From CAVQFO01 sp963711725 (lineage in GTDB: Bacteria; Pseudomonadota; Gammaproteobacteria; Nitrococcales; Aquisalimonadaceae), in the NCBI GenBank assembly GCA_963711725.1, contig CAVQFO010000043.1, positions 124,001 through 188,000 of the forward strand: DNA of 64,000 nt, given 5' to 3'. Positions 19,989-27,658 of this stretch are shown here, in pieces (position 1 is the first letter of the stretch; every line of letters starts with the position of its first letter). The position numbers and the translations under genes were made by a program. Under the pieces are notes generated by a model. The model worked only from the letters and a program-made list of their open reading frames with translations. It was not told the origin of the DNA and made no database searches.

Positions 19989-20576
19989 ATGACGGATGCA
20001 AAGCCCCGATGCGCCTGGTGCACGGACGACCCGCTGTACATTGAGTATCACGATACCGAATGGGGTGTGCCGTGCCGGGACGACCGGCGCCTGTTCGAAT
20101 TCCTCATTCTGGAGGGCGCACAGGCCGGACTGAGCTGGATTACGGTGCTGCGCAAGCGCGAGAACTACCGTCGCGCCCTGTTCGATTTTGATCCGGAACG
20201 GGTCGCCACCCTATCCGACAAGGACCTGGAGCGACTGCGCCAAGACCCGGGGTTGATCCGCAATCGGCTGAAGCTGGAATCAGCGCGGCGTAATGCCCGG
20301 GCGTTCCTGGAAATTCAAGGGGATCAGGGGCGGTTCGCGGATTTCATCTGGGGTTTTGTGGACGGAACCCCCATCGTCAACCGATTCGGGCACATCGGCG
20401 AAGTCCCCGCACGCACCCACGTTTCCGACGCCATGTCCAAGGAACTGAAACGCCTCGGCTTCAATTTCGTCGGCAGCACCATCTGCTATGCCTACATGCA
20501 GGCCACCGGCATGGTCATGGACCACACCTCGGACTGCTTTCGATATCGGCAACTCGCCCGACCACAGACACCGTGA
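19989..20576 (+). CDS. tag: DNA-3-methyladenine glycosylase I
   Basis: The 195-residue protein is a Tag-type base-excision glycosylase that removes 3-methyladenine. The diagnostic N-terminus RCAWCTDDPLYIEYHDTEWG carries the zinc-binding cysteine and histidine, the second zinc pair is in the C-terminal HTSDCF, and EGAQAGLSWITVLRKRENY is the family helix motif. Length matches E. coli Tag (187). Its stop overlaps the acpH start (GTGA), suggesting translational coupling without obvious functional link. Confidence 0.95.
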   Translation: MTDAKPRCAWCTDDPLYIEYHDTEWGVPCRDDRRLFEFLILEGAQAGLSWITVLRKRENYRRALFDFDPERVATLSDKDLERLRQDPGLIRNRLKLESARRNARAFLEIQGDQGRFADFIWGFVDGTPIVNRFGHIGEVPARTHVSDAMSKELKRLGFNFVGSTICYAYMQATGMVMDHTSDCFRYRQLARPQTP

Positions 20577-21169
20577 ATTTCCTGGCTCACCTCTATCTCG
20601 CCGACCCCAATGATGCTTCCATGGTCGGCAACATGTTGGGGGACTTCGTGAAGGGGCGTCTCGAAGATGCGCCTTATTCACCCGAAGTCATCCACGGCAT
20701 CCGTATCCACCGCCACACCGATGCGTTCACCGACGCCCACCCGATGGTCGTGCAAAGCCGCAACCGGATCGCGCCCGCATATCGCCGCTGTGCCGGGATC
20801 ATCATCGACCTGGCCTACGATCACTTCCTGGCCGACAACTGGGAACGCTACGCCGTCCGAACCGACCTCGCCTCGTTCGCCCAAACCGCTTACGACGCCC
20901 TGTTGCGCCACGAGCCCATTCTGCCGTCGAGGCTTCGCCGAATGTTGCCCTACATGGTGGAAAACGACTGGCTGGTTTCCTACGCCCGGCTGAGCGCCGC
21001 CGAGCAGGCACTGGACCGGATCGCGGGACGTCTGCGGGCACCTGAAATGCTGGTGGGCGGCGGCGCCGAAATCCGCCGTAACTACGAAGGCATGGAGGCG
21101 GATTTTCACGCCTTCTTCCCGGATTTGGTCGCCCACATCGAGGCATACAAACAAGCCGGCCCGGAGTAA
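20573..21169 (+). CDS. acpH: Acyl carrier protein phosphodiesterase
   Basis: AcpH removes the 4'-phosphopantetheine arm from holo-ACP. The 198-residue product begins MNFLAHLYLADP, contains GNMLGDFVKG and the metal-site-like histidine run IRIHRHTDAFTDAHP, and has the DHFLADNW motif, all characteristic of AcpH/YajB (193 residues in E. coli). The start is GTG at 20573, inside the tag stop overlap; no ATG alternative precedes the conserved N-terminus. Confidence 0.93.
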   Translation: MNFLAHLYLADPNDASMVGNMLGDFVKGRLEDAPYSPEVIHGIRIHRHTDAFTDAHPMVVQSRNRIAPAYRRCAGIIIDLAYDHFLADNWERYAVRTDLASFAQTAYDALLRHEPILPSRLRRMLPYMVENDWLVSYARLSAAEQALDRIAGRLRAPEMLVGGGAEIRRNYEGMEADFHAFFPDLVAHIEAYKQAGPE

Positions 21170-21285
21170 CGCAATCCGGTCCGCCGTTGCGTTGCCGCGG
21201 CCCCACCCCCACACTTCAGGCTGTAACCGCGCATTCATCGGCATACGCGGACCACGGACCATGAAGAGAGGATCCAACGCACAAC

Positions 21286-21570
21286 ATGGTGCCTTTGATC
21301 AGTCTGGTACTGGGCGGCGGACTGGCGGGGCTGGCCGGCTACGTCCAGGTCCGCCTCGCCGACCACATTCGCAACAACACCCGCCGCCGGGTCACGCGGC
21401 TCCTCCTGATCCTGGGCGGCGTTTCGCTGGGGCTGGTCGCCGCCTACTGGCCCGACGAATTGCACTTGGCCACGCGCTGTGGCGTATTCCTGGGCGGATT
21501 CGGCGCCGCCCACGTCCCTTTGTTTTTCCTCATGCGGAAGCGGGGGCTGCCGCCTCGGCGCCGGCCATAG
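21286..21570 (+). CDS. Small hydrophobic membrane protein, unknown function
   Basis: The 94-residue product has three predicted membrane helices (about 4-20, 38-54 and 66-83) separated by basic loops and a basic C-terminus. I recognise no family. The gene lies 116 bases after acpH and is convergent with the lipid kinase gene, with only 21 bases between the stops. The ribosome site is weak, so expression is less certain than for neighbours. Confidence 0.6.
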   Translation: MVPLISLVLGGGLAGLAGYVQVRLADHIRNNTRRRVTRLLLILGGVSLGLVAAYWPDELHLATRCGVFLGGFGAAHVPLFFLMRKRGLPPRRRP

Positions 21571-21591
21571 CCGAGCAGTGGGGAACGGTGT

Positions 21592-22470
21592 TCAGGCGTC
21601 CGGGGCTGGCACCACCACCCGAAGCGCCCCCGACAGCACACTGAAACGGGCCGGCGTGCGACCGACGAATTCACCGTCGGCGTAGATCCTGTGACCACTT
21701 CGGGTGTGAACCTCAATGCTCGGCGCGGCGAGCCGTGAAACCCCGTCCACCCGTCGTTGCTCGCCCCGGCGCAGGGCTATCGCCAAACGAAACGCCCTGC
21801 GCAGGCTCATGGGATCCAGGCTGTAGAGATGAAGTATTCCGTCCTCAATCCCGGCTTCCTCGTCCACCGCCATGCCGCCGCCGTAGTAACGGCCGTTGCC
21901 CACCGCCAATTGGATGCTGCGAAGCCTGGCCGCATTGTTCTGCCATCGAACCGTGGCATGGAATGACCGCACCGAGCGCACGGCCCGCCACGCGGCACGG
22001 ACATAGCTCCATGGCCCCAGCCTGCGTTTATCCTCCGCCGACAAACGCCGATTGACCGAAACCCCGGCCCCGATATGGGCGACATTGAAGAAAATCTTGC
22101 CGTTCACCACGCCCAGATCAATGGCACGAGGCTCCCCTTCGAAGGCAATCCGGCAGGCCGCCTTGGCATCCAACGGCAGCCCCACGCTGCGACAGAGATC
22201 GTTGGCCGTCCCGGCCGGCACGATACCCACGGGCCGATTTGCGTCCCGCAAGGCTTCGGCCATGTGGTGCAGCGTACCGTCGCCGCCGGCGACGATGATG
22301 CGGTCGCATCGCGGGCCGTCATGGCGAATCTGTTTGCAGGCCTCTTCCGGCGAACGCGGGAGGCACAGGCGGTAGCCCACCCCTTTCCCTTCGGCCCACT
22401 CCACCAGCTCGTCCGCCAGCACCCGTCCGGTGTTGCTGTTGCAATTGGCCAGCAGCAGAACCGATTCCAT
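21592..22470 (-). CDS. Diacylglycerol kinase family lipid kinase (YegS/DGKc type)
   Basis: The 292-residue soluble enzyme belongs to the DAGK catalytic family. Evidence is the nucleotide-binding motif VAGGDGTLHHM (about 61-71), GIVPAGTANDL (about 82-92), the NVAHIGAGVSV region and a C-terminal beta domain with IYADGEFVG. Family members phosphorylate diacylglycerol, phosphatidylglycerol or related lipids; the substrate here is open. ATG 22470 (MESVLLLANCNSNTG) was chosen; upstream in-frame sequence overlaps the thioesterase gene and is not conserved. It follows that gene by 8 bases. Confidence 0.9.
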   Translation of the reverse strand: MESVLLLANCNSNTGRVLADELVEWAEGKGVGYRLCLPRSPEEACKQIRHDGPRCDRIIVAGGDGTLHHMAEALRDANRPVGIVPAGTANDLCRSVGLPLDAKAACRIAFEGEPRAIDLGVVNGKIFFNVAHIGAGVSVNRRLSAEDKRRLGPWSYVRAAWRAVRSVRSFHATVRWQNNAARLRSIQLAVGNGRYYGGGMAVDEEAGIEDGILHLYSLDPMSLRRAFRLAIALRRGEQRRVDGVSRLAAPSIEVHTRSGHRIYADGEFVGRTPARFSVLSGALRVVVPAPDA

Positions 22471-22478
22471 GGCGCGCC

Positions 22479-22934
22479 TCAACCGCCCTCGGACGGGGGC
22501 CGTTCGAGCAGCAAATGGGCGCGGGCGGTGGCGATGCTTCGGCTGGCATCGTCCTGCCAGGCCGCCATCGCGACATTGGCCACGCGATGCCCCTGGCGCC
22601 AGACCGTGCAGCGCGCGAAAGTATCCTGGGGGCGTCCCGGGCGCAGGTAGTCGATGCTGAAATCGACGATCTTGGGCAGCAGCGCCGTCTCCTGATTCCA
22701 CACCAGTTGCAGAATCGCGGAGTGCTCCATGAACGCGCCGATCACGCCGCCGTGAAGAGCCGGCAGATTCCGGTTGCCGATGTTGCTGTCCTGGTACTTC
22801 AGCCGGAACAGCAGGCCCTCGTCGTCCTCGGTGAACTCCATGCCGATCAGCTTGGCATACGGCACCAGCTCCACCACCGCGCGGGTGTCGCCCCGGCGCT
22901 TGGCATCCACGATGAAATCCCCGAATTCACTCAT
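22479..22934 (-). CDS. PaaI-type hotdog thioesterase (second of pair)
   Basis: The 151-residue hotdog protein carries the PaaI/YdiI-type motif LHGGVIGAFMEHSA, where the HGG and the following acidic residue form the thioesterase active site. ATG 22934 overlaps the stop of the upstream paralogue by 4 bases. PaaI-type enzymes hydrolyse acyl-CoA thioesters; two adjacent, different copies may form a heteromer, as happens with some hotdog pairs, but this is inference. Confidence 0.87.
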   Translation of the reverse strand: MSEFGDFIVDAKRRGDTRAVVELVPYAKLIGMEFTEDDEGLLFRLKYQDSNIGNRNLPALHGGVIGAFMEHSAILQLVWNQETALLPKIVDFSIDYLRPGRPQDTFARCTVWRQGHRVANVAMAAWQDDASRSIATARAHLLLERPPSEGG

Positions 22935-23401
22935 TCCGCGCCCTCCATCATGCTCGCGTCGGCGCGGCCGATGCGCATGAATGTGCTCATGCTGGTGGCG
23001 ATAGGGTCCGACGGGTCGTCCTGGTATGCGACACAGCGGGCGAACGCGATCTGGGAGGTCACGCGGTAGCAATGGGCGCGGGCATAGACATCCCGCTCGG
23101 GCTCGGCGGGCTTCATGTGATCCACGCGCAGGTCCAGCGTGGCGACCACCTGGGGCGGATCGAAACTCGACACCGCCGCGCAGCCGCAGGTCTGGTCGAT
23201 CAAGGTGGTCAACACCCCGCCATGGATATGGCGGCGGAAGGGATTGCCGATCAATTCCTCCCGATACGCGATCCGGGCGATCACGGTATTCGGCTCAACG
23301 TCCACAATCTCGCAGCCGAGCACCCGGCTGTGGGGAATCATGTCGAAAAACCCCCGAGCCAATGTCAGTCTTCGTTGTTTTTCCCGTTCGTCCCAGCCCA
23401 T
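22931..23401 (-). CDS. PaaI-type hotdog thioesterase (first of pair)
   Basis: The 156-residue product has the hotdog motif IHGGVLTTLIDQTCG, with HGG and the catalytic aspartate, and the usual VATLDLRVDHMKPA strand. It is followed with a 4-base overlap by a second hotdog gene and lies 21 bases downstream of the DUF2750 gene. The substrate is unknown. Confidence 0.88.
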   Translation of the reverse strand: MGWDEREKQRRLTLARGFFDMIPHSRVLGCEIVDVEPNTVIARIAYREELIGNPFRRHIHGGVLTTLIDQTCGCAAVSSFDPPQVVATLDLRVDHMKPAEPERDVYARAHCYRVTSQIAFARCVAYQDDPSDPIATSMSTFMRIGRADASMMEGAE

Positions 23402-23422
23402 GGCCGATGCTCCCGATCCGTT

Positions 23423-23800
23423 TCAGTCCAGTTCGCCAATCCGGTCCTCCAGTACGATCTGGAGTTCCAGCGGCGGCATTTCCACGCCTTCCAGGTCCGG
23501 CGTCCACTCCACGCCCGCCAGCAGGCCGTCCGCGTCCATTCCGGGCAGCCAATGCTCCAGGAACGCATCCATGGGAATCGGAGCCGGTATGTACTCGGCC
23601 CACTCATCCGTGGCGGCGGCCTGGGCGCCTTCCTCCGACGACCAGAATGGGATCACGTCGCTGTCGTCGTCCTCGCTGGACGGCGCGGTGGCCCAGCCCT
23701 CGGGATGCTCCAGCGCCCAGATGTCGCCGGTTTCGATCACGCGTTCCAGAAATGCGTTGAAACGGGCCTGAGCAGTGGTGTCGGCGTCTGAATCGTCCAC
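23423..23800 (-). CDS. DUF2750-family protein
   Basis: The 125-residue acidic protein matches the DUF2750 pattern: ARFNAFLERVIETGDIWAL, EGWATA, a Phe-Trp core (IPFWSS), WAEYIPAPI and FLEHWLPGMDADG. The family has no known function. The start is GTG 23800, chosen because GAGGAG lies 8 bases upstream; the frame is open much further upstream but overlaps the divergent transporter gene. It probably heads a minus-strand operon with the two thioesterase genes and the lipid kinase. Confidence 0.82.
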   Translation of the reverse strand: MDDSDADTTAQARFNAFLERVIETGDIWALEHPEGWATAPSSEDDDSDVIPFWSSEEGAQAAATDEWAEYIPAPIPMDAFLEHWLPGMDADGLLAGVEWTPDLEGVEMPPLELQIVLEDRIGELD

Positions 23801-23926
23801 GGAACACTCCTCGTCAGTGGTCTGACGGTGATTGGATGTTATGATTCGGCGTCGTCCCCGGCGCCATGCGCAACGGAAGCGCAGTGTACCGGCCCGGAGG
23901 AAACCCGACCACTCGAGAATGATCCT

Positions 23927-24856
23927 TTGAGCAGCACCGACAAACAACACACTCTGGCCTATCTTGGTCTCGCCATGACGGCCCTGTTCTGGGCCGGCAA
24001 CGCCGTGGTGGCACGCGGCACATCGGGGAGCATCCCGCCACTGGCTCTGGCCTTCTGGCGCTGGGCGATCGCCCTGGTGGTGATCGCCCCGTTCGGATTT
24101 CGTCTGGTGCTGCGGGACTGGCCGACGATTCGCCGGCATTTTCCCCAGATCATCTCATTGGCGATCTTCAGCGTCGGCCTTTTCAATACGCTGCTTTACC
24201 TGGCGGCCCAGTCCACGAGCGCGGTAAACATCGCGTTGATGAATTCCACGATTCCGGTGGTGGTGGCACTGCTGGTGTGGCTGCTGCTGCGGGAACCGGT
24301 CTCGCCGCGCCAAGCCGGCGGCATCGGCCTGGCGCTGGTCGGCATGCTGGCGATCATCGCCCGGGGCAGCCTGGACACCCTGGCGCAATTCAGCTTCAAC
24401 GCCGGCGATCTGATCATGGTGGGCGCTGTGGTTTCCTGGGGGCTGTACTCCGTGCTGCTGCGCCGGCACAGCGTACCCGTTCATCCAGTGGCCCTGCTGA
24501 CCGTTCTCATCGCGCTGGGCCTGCCCATCATCCTGCCGTTCTATCTCGCCGAACTCTACGCCCAAGGCGGCTTTGCCATGAGTCTGCACCTGCTGCCGCC
24601 TTTCCTGTATGTCGGGGTTTTCCCCTCCGTATTGGCGTATCTGTTCTGGAACCACGGCGTGGCTGTGATCGGCCCGGCGCGGTCGGCCATGTTCATCTAT
24701 CTCACCCCGGTGTTCGCCACGGGCCTGGCGCTGGTATTCCTCAACGAACAACTGCACCTGTTTCACGCCGCCGGCGCGCTGCTGATTCTCGCCGGTCTTT
24801 TCCTGGCGACCCGGCCGGCGGCCCGCCGTTCCGCGGCGCCTCCCCTGACTGACTGA
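23927..24856 (+). CDS. EamA-family (DMT superfamily) transporter
   Basis: The product is a ten-helix inner-membrane permease with two EamA repeats; the first begins LGLAMTALFWAGNAVVARG and the second GDLIMVGAVVSWGLYSVLLRR. Members export amino acids or metabolites; substrate unknown. The start is uncertain: I used TTG 23927 (LSSTDKQHTLAY) because helix 1 begins soon after. A strong GGAGGAAA at 23896 is too far upstream, and the frame is open back to GTG 23828. It is divergent from the DUF2750 gene. Confidence 0.85.
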   Translation: MSSTDKQHTLAYLGLAMTALFWAGNAVVARGTSGSIPPLALAFWRWAIALVVIAPFGFRLVLRDWPTIRRHFPQIISLAIFSVGLFNTLLYLAAQSTSAVNIALMNSTIPVVVALLVWLLLREPVSPRQAGGIGLALVGMLAIIARGSLDTLAQFSFNAGDLIMVGAVVSWGLYSVLLRRHSVPVHPVALLTVLIALGLPIILPFYLAELYAQGGFAMSLHLLPPFLYVGVFPSVLAYLFWNHGVAVIGPARSAMFIYLTPVFATGLALVFLNEQLHLFHAAGALLILAGLFLATRPAARRSAAPPLTD

Positions 24857-24960
24857 ACCCTGGCAGCCGATCAACCCGATCTCCGGCCCCTTTGAATCGT
24901 TCGGGGCGTACCCCAAGTCCCTGTGGGAGGAAATTTCAGTCTCGCCGGAGGGCACAAGCC

Positions 24961-25401
24961 ATGGAAAAGATCTGGGTTCTGGTCGCCGATGCGAGCCGCG
25001 CGCGCTACTTCGAAACGGATTCGCCGATGGGTGAACTGCGGGAGACCGCCGACATGGTTCACCCGGAGTCACGATTGCACGAACGGGCCATTCGCACGGA
25101 CAAGCAGGGGCGCGCGTTCGACAGCTCGGGGTCAGGCCGACATGCCTTGGATGAGCGGGAATCCATCCGGGAACAAGCGGCTACCACCTTCGCCATCGAG
25201 ATCGCCGATTACCTGGACAAAGCCCGCACAGAGCACGCCTTCGACCGCCTGATCGTCGTGGCGCCGCCGAAGTTCCTGGGCGAGCTGCGCGAGCGCCTCG
25301 ATGACAACGTCCGGGATCTGATCAGCCTCGAGCTCGATAAGGATCTGGCCCATATCGAGAAGGCAGCCGAGATCCGAACTCACCTGCCCGAGCGGCTGTG
25401 A
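24961..25401 (+). CDS. Host-attachment-like protein
   Basis: The 146-residue soluble protein begins MEKIWVLVADASRARYFE, the signature of the Host_attach family named after an Agrobacterium attachment gene; biochemical function is unknown. The C-terminal half (FDRLIVVAPPKFLGELRERL ... DKDLAHIE) resembles the ribosomal L7Ae/eRF1-like fold seen in this family. ATG 24961 was chosen over an upstream in-frame ATG at 24892. Its stop overlaps the next gene by 4 bases (GTGA). Confidence 0.87.
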   Translation: MEKIWVLVADASRARYFETDSPMGELRETADMVHPESRLHERAIRTDKQGRAFDSSGSGRHALDERESIREQAATTFAIEIADYLDKARTEHAFDRLIVVAPPKFLGELRERLDDNVRDLISLELDKDLAHIEKAAEIRTHLPERL

Positions 25402-26417
25402 GGCACACCGGCGACGACTCTCCGGTTCCGCGGCAACAGCGCCTTCGGTTCCTGGGAGAGCCATCGAACTTCCCGGATGGCAGGGCGGACTTCCGCGTGG
25501 TCGAAACCCACACCTCGTGGGTCTACCTCTGCGGCGACCATGTCTACAAGCTGAAAAAACCGCTGCGCTATCCCTACCTCGATTTCACGACGGTGGAAGC
25601 CCGCCGCGTCAACTGCGAGGCGGAGCTGCGGCTCAACCGGCGTCTTGCACCGGATATCTACCTGGAAGTCACCCCTTTGACTGTGGACTCCGCCGGCGCG
25701 CTTCGCCTGGGTGGATCGGGTGCCGTTGCCGACTGGCTGGTGAAAATGCGCCGCTTGCCGGCGGACCGGGAATTCGAGCACTTGCTCACCCATGGCGGCG
25801 TGGCCCAAGGCGATCTCTACAAACTGGCGCTGACCCTGGCGGAATTCTACCGACGCGCCCGGGAAGCGCCCATCGCCGCGACGGACTACATCGATCAGTT
25901 TCGCCGGGAAATCGACACCACCAGACAGGCGCTGGAGCGCTACGCCGGCGAACTGGGAGGCGACCGATTCAGCGGCGGCTTGAACGCCCAGCAGGCGTAT
26001 CTGGATGACCAGGGGCCGCGCCTGGCCGAGCGCGTGGCAAGCGGGCGTATCGTCGAAGGCCACGGCGATCTGCGCCCCGAGCACATCTTCCTGACGCCGG
26101 CACCGCAGATCATCGACTGCCTGGAATTCAACCGGGACTTCCGCATCCTGGATCCGGCCGATGAACTCGCGTTTCTGTCCATGGAATGCGACCGTCTCGG
26201 CGAGCCGGCCGTCGGCCCCCAGTTGTTCGGTATCTACCGGGAGACCACGGGGGACGATCCTCCCTCGGATTTGGTCCGGTTCTACACCCACTTCCGGGCC
26301 GGGCTTTGGGCGCGCCTGACCATCCTGCATCTGGACCGTCCGGGCGGCCGGGACGTGCGATCCCACTGGATCGACAAAACCCACCGCTACCTGGATCTGA
26401 TGGGGGATCGCCCCTAA
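25398..26417 (+). CDS. Aminoglycoside-phosphotransferase-fold protein (COG2187-like)
   Basis: The 339-residue product has a kinase-like APH fold: N-terminal ETHTSWVYL and the putative ATP-lysine region VYKLKKPLRYPYLDF, the catalytic loop HGDLRPEHIF and the metal-binding IIDCLEFN. It resembles the N-terminal half of COG2187/COG0645 proteins in which an APH-like domain is fused to a P-loop kinase; the P-loop half is absent here. Start GTG 25398 overlaps the host-attachment gene stop. The substrate is unknown. Confidence 0.83.
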   Translation: MRHTGDDSPVPRQQRLRFLGEPSNFPDGRADFRVVETHTSWVYLCGDHVYKLKKPLRYPYLDFTTVEARRVNCEAELRLNRRLAPDIYLEVTPLTVDSAGALRLGGSGAVADWLVKMRRLPADREFEHLLTHGGVAQGDLYKLALTLAEFYRRAREAPIAATDYIDQFRREIDTTRQALERYAGELGGDRFSGGLNAQQAYLDDQGPRLAERVASGRIVEGHGDLRPEHIFLTPAPQIIDCLEFNRDFRILDPADELAFLSMECDRLGEPAVGPQLFGIYRETTGDDPPSDLVRFYTHFRAGLWARLTILHLDRPGGRDVRSHWIDKTHRYLDLMGDRP

Positions 26418-26439
26418 CCCAGCCCCGCCGGGTTGGCGC

Positions 26440-27450
26440 TCAAACGTCCGTAGCGGGCGGCCACTCCGACGTCAACTCCTCCACCGGCTCGTCGGCATGC
26501 AAGCGGCGTATGGCCTCCGCCAGATAAGAGGCAGCCGAAATGGGAATCACCTTGGGCCCGACCAGCGACGGCTCCAACCGAAACGGCGGTACGCTATCGC
26601 TGATCAATACCTGATCCAGCGCCGGGTCGGCCATGACGCTGTTGGCGTCCTTGACGAACAGCCCATGGGCGGCCACCGCGTAAACCCGCTTCGCCCCCTG
26701 CTCCCTTGAGGCCGCCGCCGCCCGCGCGAGGGTGGTGCCGCTGCTGATCAAGTCGTCCACGATCACCACGGTCCGGTCCCGCACATCTCCCACGAACGCC
26801 TTGCCGGTCACCCGTCCCTCACTGCGCTGCTTTTCCATGAAGGCGACGGGAATCTCCCGCCCCATCACGGCGCCCAGGTGCTCTCGGAACAGGTCGGCAC
26901 GTTTCATGCCCCCGGCGTCCGGCGACAGGACCACCGGCACATCGCCGCCCAAATGAGAAAGCAGCCATTGCACGAACAGCGGCGCACTGTCCAGGTGATG
27001 GGTTCGACACCGGAAGGCGTTTTCGAAGGCCGCCAGGTTGTGCACTTCCATGCACATCACCGCGTCCACGCCCACGGCCTCGAACAGGGCCGCCACATAG
27101 CGCGTGGTCAGCGGGTCGCGCAGTTTGGTGCGGCGGTCCTTGCGGGCATAGGCCAGGTAGGGAACCACTGCCGTCACCCGGGCGGCGCCGGCGTCCCGCA
27201 CGGTGCCGAGAAAGAACAGCAGTTTGCAGAGTTTGTCGTTGACGCTGTCGTCGTCATCCCCGTACAGGGAATGCACCACGTAGACATCCCTGCCGCGCAC
27301 CGCCGTCAGCGGGCGGGCCTTGTGCTCGCCGTCCTCGAAATCGCGTTCTTCGTGTTCGGCCAGGGGCACCTGCAGGCATTCGGCCATCTGCTCCGCCAAC
27401 GCCCGGCTCCGACCCAGGCCGAATATGCAAAGCTCGCTGGTATGGCTCAT
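26440..27450 (-). CDS. Divergent ribose-phosphate pyrophosphokinase (PRPP synthetase)
   Basis: The enzyme would transfer pyrophosphate from ATP to ribose 5-phosphate. The 336-residue protein retains FEDGEHK, the YLAYARKDRRTK segment, a catalytic-loop KQR (EKQRSEGRV) and the PRPP-binding motif VVIVDDLISSGTT. Its sequence differs clearly from the classical class I Prs (for example EVHNLAAFENAF in place of the usual DLHAEQIQGFF), so it is likely a second or variant Prs. I chose ATG 27450 because AAGGA lies 8 bases upstream; ATG 27456 is possible. It converges with the APH-like gene 22 bases away. Confidence 0.85.
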   Translation of the reverse strand: MSHTSELCIFGLGRSRALAEQMAECLQVPLAEHEERDFEDGEHKARPLTAVRGRDVYVVHSLYGDDDDSVNDKLCKLLFFLGTVRDAGAARVTAVVPYLAYARKDRRTKLRDPLTTRYVAALFEAVGVDAVMCMEVHNLAAFENAFRCRTHHLDSAPLFVQWLLSHLGGDVPVVLSPDAGGMKRADLFREHLGAVMGREIPVAFMEKQRSEGRVTGKAFVGDVRDRTVVIVDDLISSGTTLARAAAASREQGAKRVYAVAAHGLFVKDANSVMADPALDQVLISDSVPPFRLEPSLVGPKVIPISAASYLAEAIRRLHADEPVEELTSEWPPATDV

Positions 27451-27529
27451 GGGCATCTTCCTTGGTGGGACACACGTGTCTGACGGGCTTCGCCGCGCTC
27501 CGCCCGGCCGCGCCGGAAATTCACACCCT

Positions 27530-27597
27530 CAGAGGCACGGACAGCATAGAGAAAGGCAAAGTATTGTTCCTCTCTCTCTGTGTACTCTGTGCCTCTG
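27530..27597. repeat. Imperfect inverted repeat in prs-chemoreceptor gap
   Basis: CAGAGGCAC (27530-27538) is repeated in inverse orientation as GTGCCTCTG (27589-27597), with further partial pairing of the CT-rich loop (CTCTCTCTGTGTACT). This type of CACAGAGG hairpin is a common dispersed intergenic element in gammaproteobacteria. It could act as a terminator region for the chemoreceptor transcript on the minus strand. Confidence 0.5.
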
Positions 27598-27658
27598 TGG
27601 TGGACGCTTCGATTTATGCGAAACCCCCGCTTTTCTGCATGCGTCCCCGCCGGCGCCG

